A stretch of 64,000 nucleotides of DNA from Sphingobacteriales bacterium (lineage in GTDB: Bacteria; Bacteroidota; Bacteroidia; Chitinophagales; Chitinophagaceae). Positions 51,176 through 59,617 of the stretch are shown one piece after another. The stretch spans positions 132,568-196,567 of the forward strand of contig RXJG01000002.1 of the NCBI GenBank assembly GCA_003963365.1, in the 5' to 3' direction. How positions within the stretch are numbered: position 1 is the first letter of the stretch; each line of letters begins with the position of its first letter. The notes under the pieces are model-generated. The model did no database searches. It saw nothing but the letters and a program-made list of their open reading frames with translations, and was not told the DNA's origin. The translations under genes and the position numbers were made by a program.

Positions 51176-52438
51176 TTATTCAAAATCTTTATACAGCAAA
51201 TACTTCTTTCTTATTGCTTTAAATTTTTGAATATCTGGTTGCCAGCTTTTTCTTATTTCATCCTCGCTCTTTCCATCTTTTATTTGCTGCATTAAAGTAG
51301 CATTGCCGGCCAGTTTATTGAAGAAATAATCTTCAGGCTTGCCCGATTTAGAAGGAAGAAAGAAGGAATCTTTTTTCGGAAATAATTTATAGGCATTTAA
51401 TAAATAACTTAACTGAATGCGGCCATTGATCTTATTAAGAACATTTTCCTTTGTATCGGATATATCCCAGCCATAGCATAATTTTCCTTTCAGCTTTGGT
51501 TCTTTGGCACCTAAATTAGATTCCGGTGTAAAGCTGAATAAATTTTTAGGCAAAGAAGGGTGACCGAATATTTGAAATGGTTTGGGTGTTCCTCTTCCTT
51601 CACTTAATACAGTTCCTTCAAAAAAACAGGTGGATGGATACCAGTAAATACCGGTAATGGAATTTAAATTGGGGGATGGATTAACCGGTAATTCATAAAT
51701 GGTTTTATGCGTATAGTTGTTGCAGGTTACAACTGTTAATTCAAAATTTCCCTGTTGCCCGGCTGTACTATATTGATTTTTCAGATCAATCCATTGTTCG
51801 TATAATATCATTTGTGCATATTCACCCATCGTCATACCATACACAACGGGAACGGGTTGCATTCCAATAAAAGATTTGAATTTTTTATCCAGTACCGGGC
51901 CATCAACATAAAAACCATTTGGATTAGGGCGGTCGAGTATGATCAAATGTTTATTGTTTTCATACGCAGCTTCAATTAAATATTCCAATGAAGAAATATA
52001 GGTATAGAAACGAACACCCACATCCTGTATATCAAATACGATCACTTCTATATCTTTCAGGTCTTCGGCTGTAGGTTTGGAATGAGTGCCATATAATGAA
52101 ACAATCGGCAAACCTGTCTTAACATCTGTATCATCACTCACATGTTCCCCTGCATCAGCCGTTCCTCTAAAGCCATGTTCAGGTGTAAATATCTTCTTCA
52201 CCTGTACTTTATTTTTCAACAACACATCTACCAGGTGCTCTTTTCCCACCATTGAAGTTTGATTGGCAAACACGGCTACTAATTTGCCTTTAAGCAAAGG
52301 CAGGTAATAATCAAGTCGCTCAGCTCCAACAGTTGGCTTGCCATTTTTTAAGCTCAGGCTTCCCCTGTTGTATTGACAGCAAGCTAAAAAGGGGATTACG
52401 GCTACAAAGGTGATAAAGAAGTGCTTAAGCGTTTTCAT
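51176..52438 (-). CDS. DUF1343 (NamZ-type exo-beta-N-acetylmuramidase) lipoprotein
   Basis: 420 residues from the ATG at 52438; the alternative ATG at 52453 overlaps a -7-like box. Lipoprotein-type signal (PFLACC). GKLVAVFANQTSMVG, KIFTPEHGFRGTADAGEHV near 90-108, LYGTHSKPTAEDL, DIQDVGVRFYTYI near 142-154, LDRPNPNG near 177-184 and EGTVLSEGRGTPKPFQ near 282-297 are the conserved blocks. The characterised family member removes terminal MurNAc from peptidoglycan fragments, so a role in cell-wall recycling is inferred. Confidence 0.9.
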   Translation of the reverse strand: MKTLKHFFITFVAVIPFLACCQYNRGSLSLKNGKPTVGAERLDYYLPLLKGKLVAVFANQTSMVGKEHLVDVLLKNKVQVKKIFTPEHGFRGTADAGEHVSDDTDVKTGLPIVSLYGTHSKPTAEDLKDIEVIVFDIQDVGVRFYTYISSLEYLIEAAYENNKHLIILDRPNPNGFYVDGPVLDKKFKSFIGMQPVPVVYGMTMGEYAQMILYEQWIDLKNQYSTAGQQGNFELTVVTCNNYTHKTIYELPVNPSPNLNSITGIYWYPSTCFFEGTVLSEGRGTPKPFQIFGHPSLPKNLFSFTPESNLGAKEPKLKGKLCYGWDISDTKENVLNKINGRIQLSYLLNAYKLFPKKDSFFLPSKSGKPEDYFFNKLAGNATLMQQIKDGKSEDEIRKSWQPDIQKFKAIRKKYLLYKDFE

Positions 52439-52540
52439 GCTGAGTATTTGCACAAATATCTTTTATTATTTGCAATCATTTCGTGAAAAAACAAGCAGGT
52501 CGGGAATTTCGGGTTATCTTGCATCCCTTAAACTAAAAAC

Positions 52541-52993
52541 ATGAAGGCAACAAAAGGAAGTAAAGTAAAAGTGCATTATACAGGCCGCCTTGCCGGTGGC
52601 GAACAATTTGATTCATCTGCCGGTCGTGAGCCACTGGAATTTGAAGTAGGAGCAGGCATGATGATCAAAGGTTTTGATGATGCTGTAGTGGGTATGGCTG
52701 TGGGAGATAAAAAAACAATTACCATTCCTCCGCATGAAGGATATGGTGAAAGCAATCCAGATATGATCGTTGAATTTCCAAGAGACCGTTTTCCTGCTGA
52801 TATGGTTCCTGAAGTGGGGATGCAGTTAAATATGAGCAATGGAGCCGGGCAAAATTTTCCTGTTACTATTACTGAAGTGCAAGAGGCAACAGTAACATTA
52901 GATGCCAATCATTTTCTTGCCGGTAAAGATTTAATATTTGATATTGAAATGGTAGAAGTTGTTGGTGGAAGTCCACTTATCATTATTCCTTAA
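52541..52993 (+). CDS. FKBP-type peptidyl-prolyl isomerase (SlyD-like)
   Basis: 150 residues. VKVHYTGRLAGGEQFDSSAGREPLEF near 8-33 and GMMIKGFDDAVVGMAVGDKKTITIPPHEGYGESN near 38-71 form the FKBP core, with the SlyD insert-in-flap domain at about 72-125. No signal peptide, so a cytoplasmic folding helper. It lacks the His-rich metal tail of E. coli SlyD. Confidence 0.92.
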   Translation: MKATKGSKVKVHYTGRLAGGEQFDSSAGREPLEFEVGAGMMIKGFDDAVVGMAVGDKKTITIPPHEGYGESNPDMIVEFPRDRFPADMVPEVGMQLNMSNGAGQNFPVTITEVQEATVTLDANHFLAGKDLIFDIEMVEVVGGSPLIIIP

Positions 52994-52996
52994 TAA

Positions 52997-53027
52997 AGTA
53001 AAAAGTCAAAATTAAAAATTCAAAAGC
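52997..53027. repeat. Heptad repeat tract before a terminator, 4 to 5 units
   Basis: AGT at 52997 and 53004, ATT at 53011 and 53018, AGC at 53025: a 7-base period from just after the FKBP stop into the terminator stem. Confidence 0.5.
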
Positions 53028-53050
53028 CGGGATAATTTCTTCCGGCTTTT
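53022..53050 (+). terminator. Terminator after the FKBP gene
   Basis: 9-base stem (53022-53030 with 53042-53050), 11-base loop, T-rich 3-prime arm and tail. Confidence 0.85.
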
Positions 53051-53149
53051 ATATTTTATTACTGTTCAGCACCTAATTTCTGCACTTCATACAGTTTTTG
53101 CTTCATTTTCTTTATTCGCTAAAGCAACTTTGTGCCAAATTAAACCTTT

Positions 53150-53971
53150 ATGCGAAAGTTATTTTTATGTGCACTTATCTCAGTTTTATTATTACAAGCC
53201 TGTAAAAAAGATAATAAACCGGTACCCGGCCCTGTTGATCCGGGGCAAACTACTTTATTGCTGAAGGATATTGCCTATTCTTCATTGCCTTCTCCGTATT
53301 ATCATTTCGAATACAATACAGCAGGTCAGGTTACTAAAACAAGTTTTGCTGATGAACAGGCGGTATACGCTGTGAGTTACAATAATAATTTCATCAGTGA
53401 AATACAAAAAACAAACGGTACCAATAAAGACCGGCTGGTTTATACATACGATAATGATAAGCCGGTACTTATAAAATATATTGATATCAATGGAGTAACT
53501 TATCAAAGATGCTTTATTACTTATTACCCGGATGGTAAACTGGCTACTATGGATTGGGAATTTAAATCCGGTACTATGGGTTATGTACTGATAACCGAAA
53601 TGGGCTTTACTTATTATGCTGATAATAACGTAAAAGATATTACAACTCATTTACCTGCAGTGGAAGGATTGCAAAACGAAATTTCCTTTAATGATCATTA
53701 CGAAGATTATGACGCCAATAAAAATGCAGATGGTTTTGCCCTGCATCAAAAATTTAATGATCGCCTGTTGTTATTGCCCGGAGTTAAATTGCAAATAAAT
53801 AATCCACGCAAAGTAACCCGTACCGGAACAGCTATCGATTATGAAATCAATTATACTTACACTTATAACGATAAAAAATACCCGGTGAGCAGTTCAGGGC
53901 TGATCAAGATCAAAAGCGGAACAGATGCGGGAAGAACATTTAATCTTTCTGCACAATACAGTTACTATTAA
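53150..53971 (+). CDS. Hypothetical lipoprotein (beta-rich, YD-repeat-like)
   Basis: 273 residues. Lipoprotein signal with Cys18 (LLLQAC), then KKDNKPVPGP linker. The body has short repeated strands such as YHFEYNTAGQVTKTSF, RLVYTYDNDKPVLIKY and CFITYYPDGKLATMDW, reminiscent of DUF4595/RHS-like Bacteroidota lipoproteins. The protein at 61045-62109 is of similar design. Function unknown. Confidence 0.8.
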   Translation: MRKLFLCALISVLLLQACKKDNKPVPGPVDPGQTTLLLKDIAYSSLPSPYYHFEYNTAGQVTKTSFADEQAVYAVSYNNNFISEIQKTNGTNKDRLVYTYDNDKPVLIKYIDINGVTYQRCFITYYPDGKLATMDWEFKSGTMGYVLITEMGFTYYADNNVKDITTHLPAVEGLQNEISFNDHYEDYDANKNADGFALHQKFNDRLLLLPGVKLQINNPRKVTRTGTAIDYEINYTYTYNDKKYPVSSSGLIKIKSGTDAGRTFNLSAQYSYY

Positions 53972-54001
53972 CGATTCAGTAAAGACCATGCATAGAAAGA
54001 C

Positions 54002-54024
54002 AAACCGGGCATCTTGCCCGGTTT
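54002..54024 (+). terminator. Terminator after the lipoprotein gene
   Basis: 9-base stem (54002-54010 with 54016-54024), 5-base loop, followed by a T-rich tail. Confidence 0.85.
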
Positions 54025-54030
54025 TATTTT

Positions 54031-54528
54031 TTAAAAATTAGTATCATCAGCACTTGGCCCGTATGTTCCCGGAATGGGAATATTCAGCAAACGAAGGAAC
54101 ACCCCTAATTGTGCACGGTGATGTACTTCCTGGCAGAAACAATGCCTGGTCATATCCCGTTTTGGTTCAGCTGCATGAATTTTATCAGATGTACGCATGG
54201 TCCATATTTCATCCAGTTGTTTTTCTGTTGCTCTTTGCAAAGCTGCTTTTCCTTTAGCCAGTGAATCTTCATAATGTTTCAGCAATTCTTCATTGCTGTT
54301 GATGACAACTGGTTTGTATTCCATCGTGGCAAAATCCATCCCATCGGAATGTAATACAGATTCCAGCCAGCCGGGAATTTCAGCAACATGTGTAGAAAGT
54401 TGACGCAAGGTCATACTTTTCTCATGAGGCTTCCAGTCAAACTTATCAGCCGGAACTCTTTCCAGCATTTTTCGAGTAGCAATGGATTCGGCATCCAGTT
54501 CTTTGAGAAATGATTCAATAAATGTCAT
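54031..54528 (-). CDS. DinB-family protein
   Basis: 165 residues from the ATG at 54528 (MTFIESFLKELDAES); the ATG at 54561 would add 11 unlikely residues. RVPADKFDWKPHEKSMTLRQLSTHVAEIPGW near 22-52 contains the first His, and MTRHCFCQEVHHRAQLGVFLRLL near 125-147 the other two, the DinB metal triad. Family members are metal-dependent thiol transferases or of unknown function. Divergent from nothing close; 82 bases upstream lies the stop of the WYL regulator. Confidence 0.87.
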   Translation of the reverse strand: MTFIESFLKELDAESIATRKMLERVPADKFDWKPHEKSMTLRQLSTHVAEIPGWLESVLHSDGMDFATMEYKPVVINSNEELLKHYEDSLAKGKAALQRATEKQLDEIWTMRTSDKIHAAEPKRDMTRHCFCQEVHHRAQLGVFLRLLNIPIPGTYGPSADDTNF

Positions 54529-54610
54529 GGTTAAATTGTTTTTGCTACACAAAAAAACCATGGCTGAGTGACAACCCTATGTCAGTCTGTTTTTACAAAA
54601 GAAAAATTTC

Positions 54611-55300
54611 TTAATAATCAACCGGCAGTTGTTTCATAAACTCGTTAATACTGATATGATTTTCTTTTTTGAAAGGGAGTTCGGTTACTTTGAGTTTGGT
54701 AATGCGGCCAACTTTAAAATCACGGTAGTCTTTTCGTAAATGACACCAGCCCATTACATGCCAGCTAAAAGCGTAATAGATCAATCCAATGGGTTCCAGT
54801 TTACGTTTACTGATTTCTTCTTTTTTGTCTTTATATTCCAGTTCAACAATAAACTGGTTGGTGATGGCATTTTGTATCTGAGATAGATAGTCCACATTCA
54901 TCAGCAGCTTAGGATGCATTTGTATGCGGATGCTGCTATCCAGTTCATCTATTTTTTCTTTTTGTGCGGAACGCAAAACGGCTTTCACTTTATTTAAGGC
55001 GGTAGCATAATTTTTTTGAATCGACTTATCAGCAAAACCGTAAACGAGTAATTCAGACAGCACTAATGCATTCGCTTCTTCAGTAGTAAAAGCAACCGGT
55101 GGCAAAAAATATCCCTGTACAATAAAATAGCCACGGGGCTGTTCAAAGCTTACCGGTATGCCGAGTTCGGTTAATGCTTTAATATCACGGTACACAGTAC
55201 GCAGACTGATATTATATTTATCGGCGATCTTTTCAGCCGGAACAAATTTTTTTGATTGCAGGATGGTGAGAATACCCAGCAGGCGGTCCATACGGTTCAT
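54611..55300 (-). CDS. YafY-type transcriptional regulator (HTH + WYL domain)
   Basis: 229 residues. HTH_11 at 1-60 (RLLGILTILQSKKFVPAEKIADKYNISLRTVYRDIKAL) and a WYL domain at about 135-225 (VELEYKDKKEEISKRKLEPIGLIYYAFSWHVMGWCHLRKDYRDFKVGRI). WYL domains sense small ligands or nucleic acid. It is divergent from the GNAT-like gene, 57 bases away, which it may regulate together with the downstream DinB gene. Confidence 0.9.
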   Translation of the reverse strand: MNRMDRLLGILTILQSKKFVPAEKIADKYNISLRTVYRDIKALTELGIPVSFEQPRGYFIVQGYFLPPVAFTTEEANALVLSELLVYGFADKSIQKNYATALNKVKAVLRSAQKEKIDELDSSIRIQMHPKLLMNVDYLSQIQNAITNQFIVELEYKDKKEEISKRKLEPIGLIYYAFSWHVMGWCHLRKDYRDFKVGRITKLKVTELPFKKENHISINEFMKQLPVDY

Positions 55301-55346
55301 GCTGTAAATGTAGTTTAAATGCTCAATGAATGCAGGTTGAATGAAT

Positions 55347-55354
55347 TAATTTTG
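55347..55354 (+). promoter_or_regulatory. -7 box abutting the GNAT start codon
   Basis: TAATTTTG, a perfect TAnnTTTG, ends 3 bases before the ATG at 55358, so the transcript would be leaderless. No TTG at the expected distance. Confidence 0.4.
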
Positions 55355-55357
55355 CAC

Positions 55358-55837
55358 ATGGCTTTGAGTAACTATGAACGCATGATTCAACTGGCAGAAA
55401 AAATATTTGCCACCCGTACTGATCCTGAACAACTGGATGTGGATGAAACCGTAATTGCACACTTACTGGAAATACATCCTTCAACAGTGAGTGAATACAA
55501 TGAAGGCAACGGCCCCTGTGTATGGATATTAGTAATACCAACCACTACTGCACTCATGCAACAATTCCTGGAGAAAAAGATTACAGAAAAAATGTTGTAC
55601 GAACGTACACCCCTCCATATAAAATATGAAGCCATTTATTTATGCAGTGCCATGGTGCTGGATGAATACCGTGGCAAAGGAATTGCTACCCGGCTGACTG
55701 TGGATGCTGTTAATGCTATTGCTAAAGAACACCCAATAAAAACTTTGTTCGTTTGGTCTTTCAGTAAGGAGGGTGATCAACTGGCCAAAAAGATTTCCGT
55801 GTTAACACAGCTGCCATTATTCAAACGATCCGTTTAA
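55358..55837 (+). CDS. GNAT-like acetyltransferase
   Basis: 159 residues from the ATG at 55358; an in-frame ATG at 55319 exists upstream of the -7 box. CSAMVLDEYRGKGIATRLTVDAV near 95-117 is the acetyl-CoA-binding signature (RGKGIA). The N-terminal half is helical and less typical. Substrate unknown. Confidence 0.75.
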   Translation: MALSNYERMIQLAEKIFATRTDPEQLDVDETVIAHLLEIHPSTVSEYNEGNGPCVWILVIPTTTALMQQFLEKKITEKMLYERTPLHIKYEAIYLCSAMVLDEYRGKGIATRLTVDAVNAIAKEHPIKTLFVWSFSKEGDQLAKKISVLTQLPLFKRSV

Positions 55838-55866
55838 TTCTTTAAGTTTGTTTAAAATTCATTGAT

Positions 55867-56229
55867 ATGAAAATGATATTAACAGTGCTGTTCTTTTTGA
55901 TGACAACCAGTTTTGTAACCGCACAATCAAATAAGAAAGATATTCATGTAGCAGATACAACAAAAAAAATAATGATTGTAGAAACCGCCTGTGGTAAATG
56001 CAAACTTGGTTTAAAAGGAAAGGATTGTGAACTCGCTGTTCGCATTAATGGCAAAGCCTATTATGTGGATGGTACCAGTATTGATGACCATGGTGATGCA
56101 CATGCCAAAGATGGTTTTTGTAATGCAGTAAGAAAAGCGGAAGTACAGGGTGAAATAGTAAATGGCCGTTTTAAGGCCACTTACTTTAAGTTACTTCCTG
56201 AACAAAAGAAGAAAGAAGGAAAGGGTTGA
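55867..56229 (+). CDS. Exported DUF6370-like cysteine-rich protein
   Basis: 120 residues with a signal peptide ending TAQ near 20. The mature part has VETACGKCKLGLKGKDCELAVRINGKAYYVDG near 39-70 and GFCNAV near 88, four Cys in a CxxC...C...C pattern plus HGDAH, suggesting a metal site. No enzyme function known. It follows the GNAT gene by 29 bases on the same strand. Confidence 0.82.
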   Translation: MKMILTVLFFLMTTSFVTAQSNKKDIHVADTTKKIMIVETACGKCKLGLKGKDCELAVRINGKAYYVDGTSIDDHGDAHAKDGFCNAVRKAEVQGEIVNGRFKATYFKLLPEQKKKEGKG

Positions 56230-56268
56230 TTTTGGTTTAAAATATTTTTTAACCGGCGTTTGGTGCGA

Positions 56269-56850
56269 TTATAATTTGCTCAATGCATTTTGTACAGCAT
56301 CCTGGTTTAACAGCTCCACTGGTGATTTTGCTGTGTACTGTATGTGCAGTGTATAAATATTGTCTGCTTTATCCAGTGCTATTTCAATATTGCTGCGACT
56401 GGTTGTCCATTCAGATAATAATTGCTGGGTGGAATTATTATTGCTGCCATCAATAGTTTTTTTACTCGCCAGGTAGTGCGTATCATCCCAGTTTTCTTTC
56501 ACCTTTACCGGCTGACCGTATTTCCTTATGAGCAGGTTTTTAAAGTTGAGATAATCCTGTTCATATAATTGAGGGTTAGTATATCGTTTAGTAAAGATAT
56601 AGTTACCACTTACGAGTTTATTATCTTCATTGAATTCGTAAGTGACATTACAGGTATAACCAGCCAGCTCATCTTTATAAACAAACATGTTGTCATTGTC
56701 TTTAAAGGAGAAAGCTGATTTTTCATTTTGCTGTATTTGTTCAGCAGAAGAACCCCATTGGAAATTTCTGAAATCACTCAATTGATTTTGTGCATTCAAA
56801 ATGCTGAAACTGCAGGCTGCTACCGCAACCAGGATAATATACTTTTTCAT
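56269..56850 (-). CDS. Hypothetical exported protein
   Basis: 193 residues, signal peptide ending LNAQ near 20. Alternating strands and helices (FRNFQWGSSAEQIQQNE, VTYEFNEDNKLVSGNYIFT, NLLIRKYGQPVK, WTTSRSNIEIALDKADN) suggest a compact alpha/beta periplasmic domain. Family not recognised. Confidence 0.75.
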   Translation of the reverse strand: MKKYIILVAVAACSFSILNAQNQLSDFRNFQWGSSAEQIQQNEKSAFSFKDNDNMFVYKDELAGYTCNVTYEFNEDNKLVSGNYIFTKRYTNPQLYEQDYLNFKNLLIRKYGQPVKVKENWDDTHYLASKKTIDGSNNNSTQQLLSEWTTSRSNIEIALDKADNIYTLHIQYTAKSPVELLNQDAVQNALSKL

Positions 56851-56958
56851 GGTTTACATTTTTATAGTGAAACGTATTATGCTACTCTGACTTTTTAAGA
56901 TGCAAAAAGTATATTGATGCTTTGTTAATGATTGATTAATTAGAAAAGTTGGTTCAGT

Positions 56959-57000
56959 GATGCTTTAAAGTCATAGGTACAACCTACGACTAGTTAGGGA
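56959..57000. repeat. 42-base imperfect direct repeat, copy 1
   Basis: Aligns with 57179-57218 over its whole length (about three quarters identical). The core ACAACCTACGA is nearly unchanged, and the flanks form AGTCATAGG / CCTACGACT, a near-palindrome. Confidence 0.6.
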
Positions 57001-57137
57001 AATGGTTTTTTGTTACGCACCCGTCACTGCGGGGTACGAAGCAGACTGCTTTATGAATAGGAGCATGACCTGATTTTATGGAGCAGATTGCCACGACAAG
57101 CTACGCAAGTCTCGCAATGACGCTTTGGTGTGTTTGT

Positions 57138-57182
57138 TGAGTTTTTGTGATGCTGTGGTGAAGAACTGTGGTTCTTTGATGC
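57138..57182. repeat. Dispersed hairpin repeat, copy 2
   Basis: Related to 48086-48129; core CTGTGGTGAAG at 57153-57163, then hairpin AAGAAC / GTTCTT with a 4-base loop (57161-57176). Confidence 0.55.
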
Positions 57183-57218
57183 TACGAAGTCGCAGATGCA
57201 ACCTACGAATAGTAGGGA
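57179..57218. repeat. 42-base imperfect direct repeat, copy 2
   Basis: Second copy of 56959-57000, 220 bases downstream, with one or two bases deleted. Confidence 0.6.
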
Positions 57219-57256
57219 TAAATTTCTTGATACATCCTACAACGAGTTTAATTAGA

Positions 57257-57739
57257 TTAATTGACACGGGTCATAGTCCATGTGGCAGAACCACCAGCCG
57301 GATCAGTGACAGTGCCATTGCTAAGTGTAAAATCATTAGCGTTGAAAGTTGCACTGCCATATTGAGTATGTTGTGCGCCACCACCAGGGAAATTGATAGT
57401 AATTACATTGAAATTGAATTGTGTTCCTACAAGTGTCCAAGTACCGTCGGCAAAGTTTATATATTCAGCACTTCCGTTATAATACCCTTTACTTTTATAA
57501 CTTAGTTTTCCTCCAGGATATATTGAAAAGCTAAAGTAAAACTGTGTTCCAGCAGGAACTCCTTGTCCGGCACCAACAGTATAAGTTCCTTCCCATAACC
57601 CCTGAATGTTGGGAGAGCATTTGTAAATTGTATCTTTTTTAATTTGAGTAGTATTGTCTTTAGAACAACTCATTTGTGAATTGATAATAATTAAAGTACA
57701 GACGATAGCTAGTGACAAGGGAATAAATGATTTTTTCAT
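57257..57739 (-). CDS. Hypothetical lipoprotein
   Basis: 160 residues. Signal of about 24 residues with a lipobox-like SQMSC; then a beta-rich lipocalin-like domain (IQGLWEGTYTVG, FYFSFSIYPGGKLSYKSKGYYNGS, GTWTLVGTQFNFNVITI, ATWTMTRV). Such short beta-barrel lipoproteins are common in Bacteroidota; function unknown. Confidence 0.78.
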   Translation of the reverse strand: MKKSFIPLSLAIVCTLIIINSQMSCSKDNTTQIKKDTIYKCSPNIQGLWEGTYTVGAGQGVPAGTQFYFSFSIYPGGKLSYKSKGYYNGSAEYINFADGTWTLVGTQFNFNVITINFPGGGAQHTQYGSATFNANDFTLSNGTVTDPAGGSATWTMTRVN

Positions 57740-57889
57740 CCTATTAAAATAATATTTTCGAGAATGTATAATTGTCTATCCAATGATAACATTTATTTTA
57801 TTTTTAAACCTTCTGATTGTACAGGTGTGTAAGTTATTCATATAAGTGTGCTTCTACAAATAAGACCTATACACAATGGATTTTAAAAG

Positions 57890-57919
57890 AGTAATGCCGG
57901 ACGTATCTCCGGCATTACT
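57890..57919 (-). terminator. guaB terminator
   Basis: Perfect 11-base stem (57890-57900 with 57909-57919), 8-base loop, moderately T-rich minus-strand tail; 24 bases past the guaB stop. Confidence 0.8.
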
Positions 57920-57943
57920 ATAAATTTCATTTTCTCTATAATA

Positions 57944-59440
57944 TTAACGACTATAATTCGGCGCCTCTTTCGTTATTTCAATATCATGTGCATGGCTTTC
58001 TTTCATACCAGCATTGGTGATTTTTATAAAAGTGGCTTGTTGTAAGGCTGCAATATCTTTTGCTCCGCAATAACCCATACCGGCTCTTAATCCACCGCTG
58101 TACTGGTGAACAATCTCACTCAGGTTTCCTTTAAAGGCCACCCGTCCTTCAATACCTTCAGGTACTAATTTTTTAATTCCATCTTCCACATCCTGGAAAT
58201 AACGGTCGCTGCTGCCCACCTGCATGGCGCCTATCGAACCCATACCACGGTACTGCTTAAACTTTCTTCCTTCATAAATAATCGTTTCACCCGGACTTTC
58301 TTCTGTTCCCGCAAACACACTTCCCATCATCACCGTATCAGCACCTGCAGCCAACGCCTTCACCATATCGCCGGTATATCGTATACCACCATCCGCAATC
58401 AACGGAATACCTTTTGGTTTTAATACAGCAGCAGCTTCCATAATAGCCGTGAGCTGCGGTACACCACTACCAGCTACAATACGGGTGGTACAAATAGAAC
58501 CGGGCCCGATACCAACCTTCACACAATCTGCGCCAGCTTCTGCTAATGCTTTTGCTCCGGCAGCAGTTCCCACGTTGCCGGCAATAACCTGTAAGTTTTT
58601 AAAACTCTTCTTTAATTTTTTTAATGAGCTGATAACACCATCTGTATGTCCATGTGCACTGTCGAGTGCTACCACATCCACACCTACCTGCTGCAACGCT
58701 GCGGCCCTGTCGAGCATATCGGCGGTAATGCCAAGTGCAGCGCCTACTCTTAAACGACCATAAGAATCTTTTACGGCATTGGGATGGCTCTGCACTTTTA
58801 ATATATCCCGGTAAGTAATCAAACCAACCAGCGTTCCATCTTTCTTCACTACCGGAAGTTTTTCTACTTTGGTTTGTCTTAATATTTTTTCTGCTTTCTT
58901 TAAATCGGTCCCTTCGGGAGCAATGATGAGGTTCTGACTCGTCATCACTTCACTCACTTTACGTTTTTTATTGTCTTCAAAACGAAGGTCACGGTTAGTG
59001 AGAATGCCCACCAGTTTATTATTATGACTTACAATAGGAATACCACCAATTTTATTTTCTGCCATCAGCCGCAATGCATCGCCAATAGTAGCTTCTTCAT
59101 GTAAGGTGATTGGGTCAATGATGAGTCCGCTTTCACTGCGTTTTACTTTGCGTACCTGTTCGGCCTGCCGTTCAATCGTCATGTTTTTATGCAGGATGCC
59201 GAGTCCGCCTTCTCTTGCCAGTGCAATGGCCAGCGTAGCTTCTGTTACGGTGTCCATGGCCGCCGAGAGCATAGGCATGTTTAATGGAATTTCTTTGGTA
59301 AGGCGTGTGCGGATGTCCACTTCCCGTGGTAATACCTGCGAATAGGCGGGCATTAATAATACATCGTCGAATGTTAAGCCTTCACCGAAAAAACGTTTGG
59401 AATAAGTGCTGGAGGAGGGGAGAATATTTCTTGTTGCCAT
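57944..59440 (-). CDS. guaB: Inosine-5-monophosphate dehydrogenase
   Basis: 498 residues from the ATG at 59440 (MATRNILP); a second ATG two codons upstream (59446) falls inside the -7 box. [18 protein letters not shown] near 20-37, two CBS domains about 100-220, the catalytic loop [16 protein letters not shown] (Cys near 313), [19 protein letters not shown] and the flap [11 protein letters not shown] near 395. It converts IMP to XMP with NAD in guanine nucleotide synthesis. Confidence 0.96.
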   Translation of the reverse strand: MATRNILPSSSTYSKRFFGEGLTFDDVLLMPAYSQVLPREVDIRTRLTKEIPLNMPMLSAAMDTVTEATLAIALAREGGLGILHKNMTIERQAEQVRKVKRSESGLIIDPITLHEEATIGDALRLMAENKIGGIPIVSHNNKLVGILTNRDLRFEDNKKRKVSEVMTSQNLIIAPEGTDLKKAEKILRQTKVEKLPVVKKDGTLVGLITYRDILKVQSHPNAVKDSYGRLRVGAALGITADMLDRAAALQQVGVDVVALDSAHGHTDGVISSLKKLKKSFKNLQVIAGNVGTAAGAKALAEAGADCVKVGIGPGSICTTRIVAGSGVPQLTAIMEAAAVLKPKGIPLIADGGIRYTGDMVKALAAGADTVMMGSVFAGTEESPGETIIYEGRKFKQYRGMGSIGAMQVGSSDRYFQDVEDGIKKLVPEGIEGRVAFKGNLSEIVHQYSGGLRAGMGYCGAKDIAALQQATFIKITNAGMKESHAHDIEITKEAPNYSR

Positions 59441-59443
59441 GTG

Positions 59444-59475
59444 CAAAGATAGGGCAGCGGGCAGATATGTGCCAA
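59444..59475 (-). promoter_or_regulatory. guaB promoter, apparently leaderless
   Basis: On the minus strand TTG (59475-59473), a 21-base spacer and TATCTTTG (59451-59444), ending three bases before the ATG at 59440. Transcription should begin at or next to that ATG. Confidence 0.7.
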
Positions 59476-59489
59476 ATGAAATTTTTGGG

Positions 59490-59531
59490 AATAGTGAATT
59501 GTCAATGGTGAATAGTGAATAGTGAATGTGA
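59490..59531. repeat. Heptad repeat tract, AAT phase, 6 units
   Basis: AAT begins at 59490, 59497, 59504, 59511, 59518 and 59525: the longest single-arm tract seen. It lies 15 bases upstream of the guaB promoter. Confidence 0.75.
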
Positions 59532-59617
59532 TGAATATGTACTTAGCTGTGGTGCTGCTATTGCGCTGTTGTTGTGTCACTCACTTGTACGTTTGGTAAT
59601 ACTATGGAGCTTTTTAT

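Larger units (their letters stand above)
56851..57256. other. 406-base intergenic region made of dispersed repeats
   Basis: Contains an imperfect 42-base direct repeat (56959-57000 and 57179-57218), each copy with an internal palindrome around ACCTACG; a GATTGCCACGACAAGC...CTCGCAATGACG block (about 57085-57122) of a type widely scattered in bacterial intergenic DNA; and hairpin copy 2 (57138-57182). No gene is supported. Confidence 0.6.

Noticed and set aside
57076-57267. 63-codon ORF in the repeat-rich gap
   Set aside because: Spans the dispersed repeats with no protein-like composition; it runs into the start of the neighbouring lipoprotein gene end.
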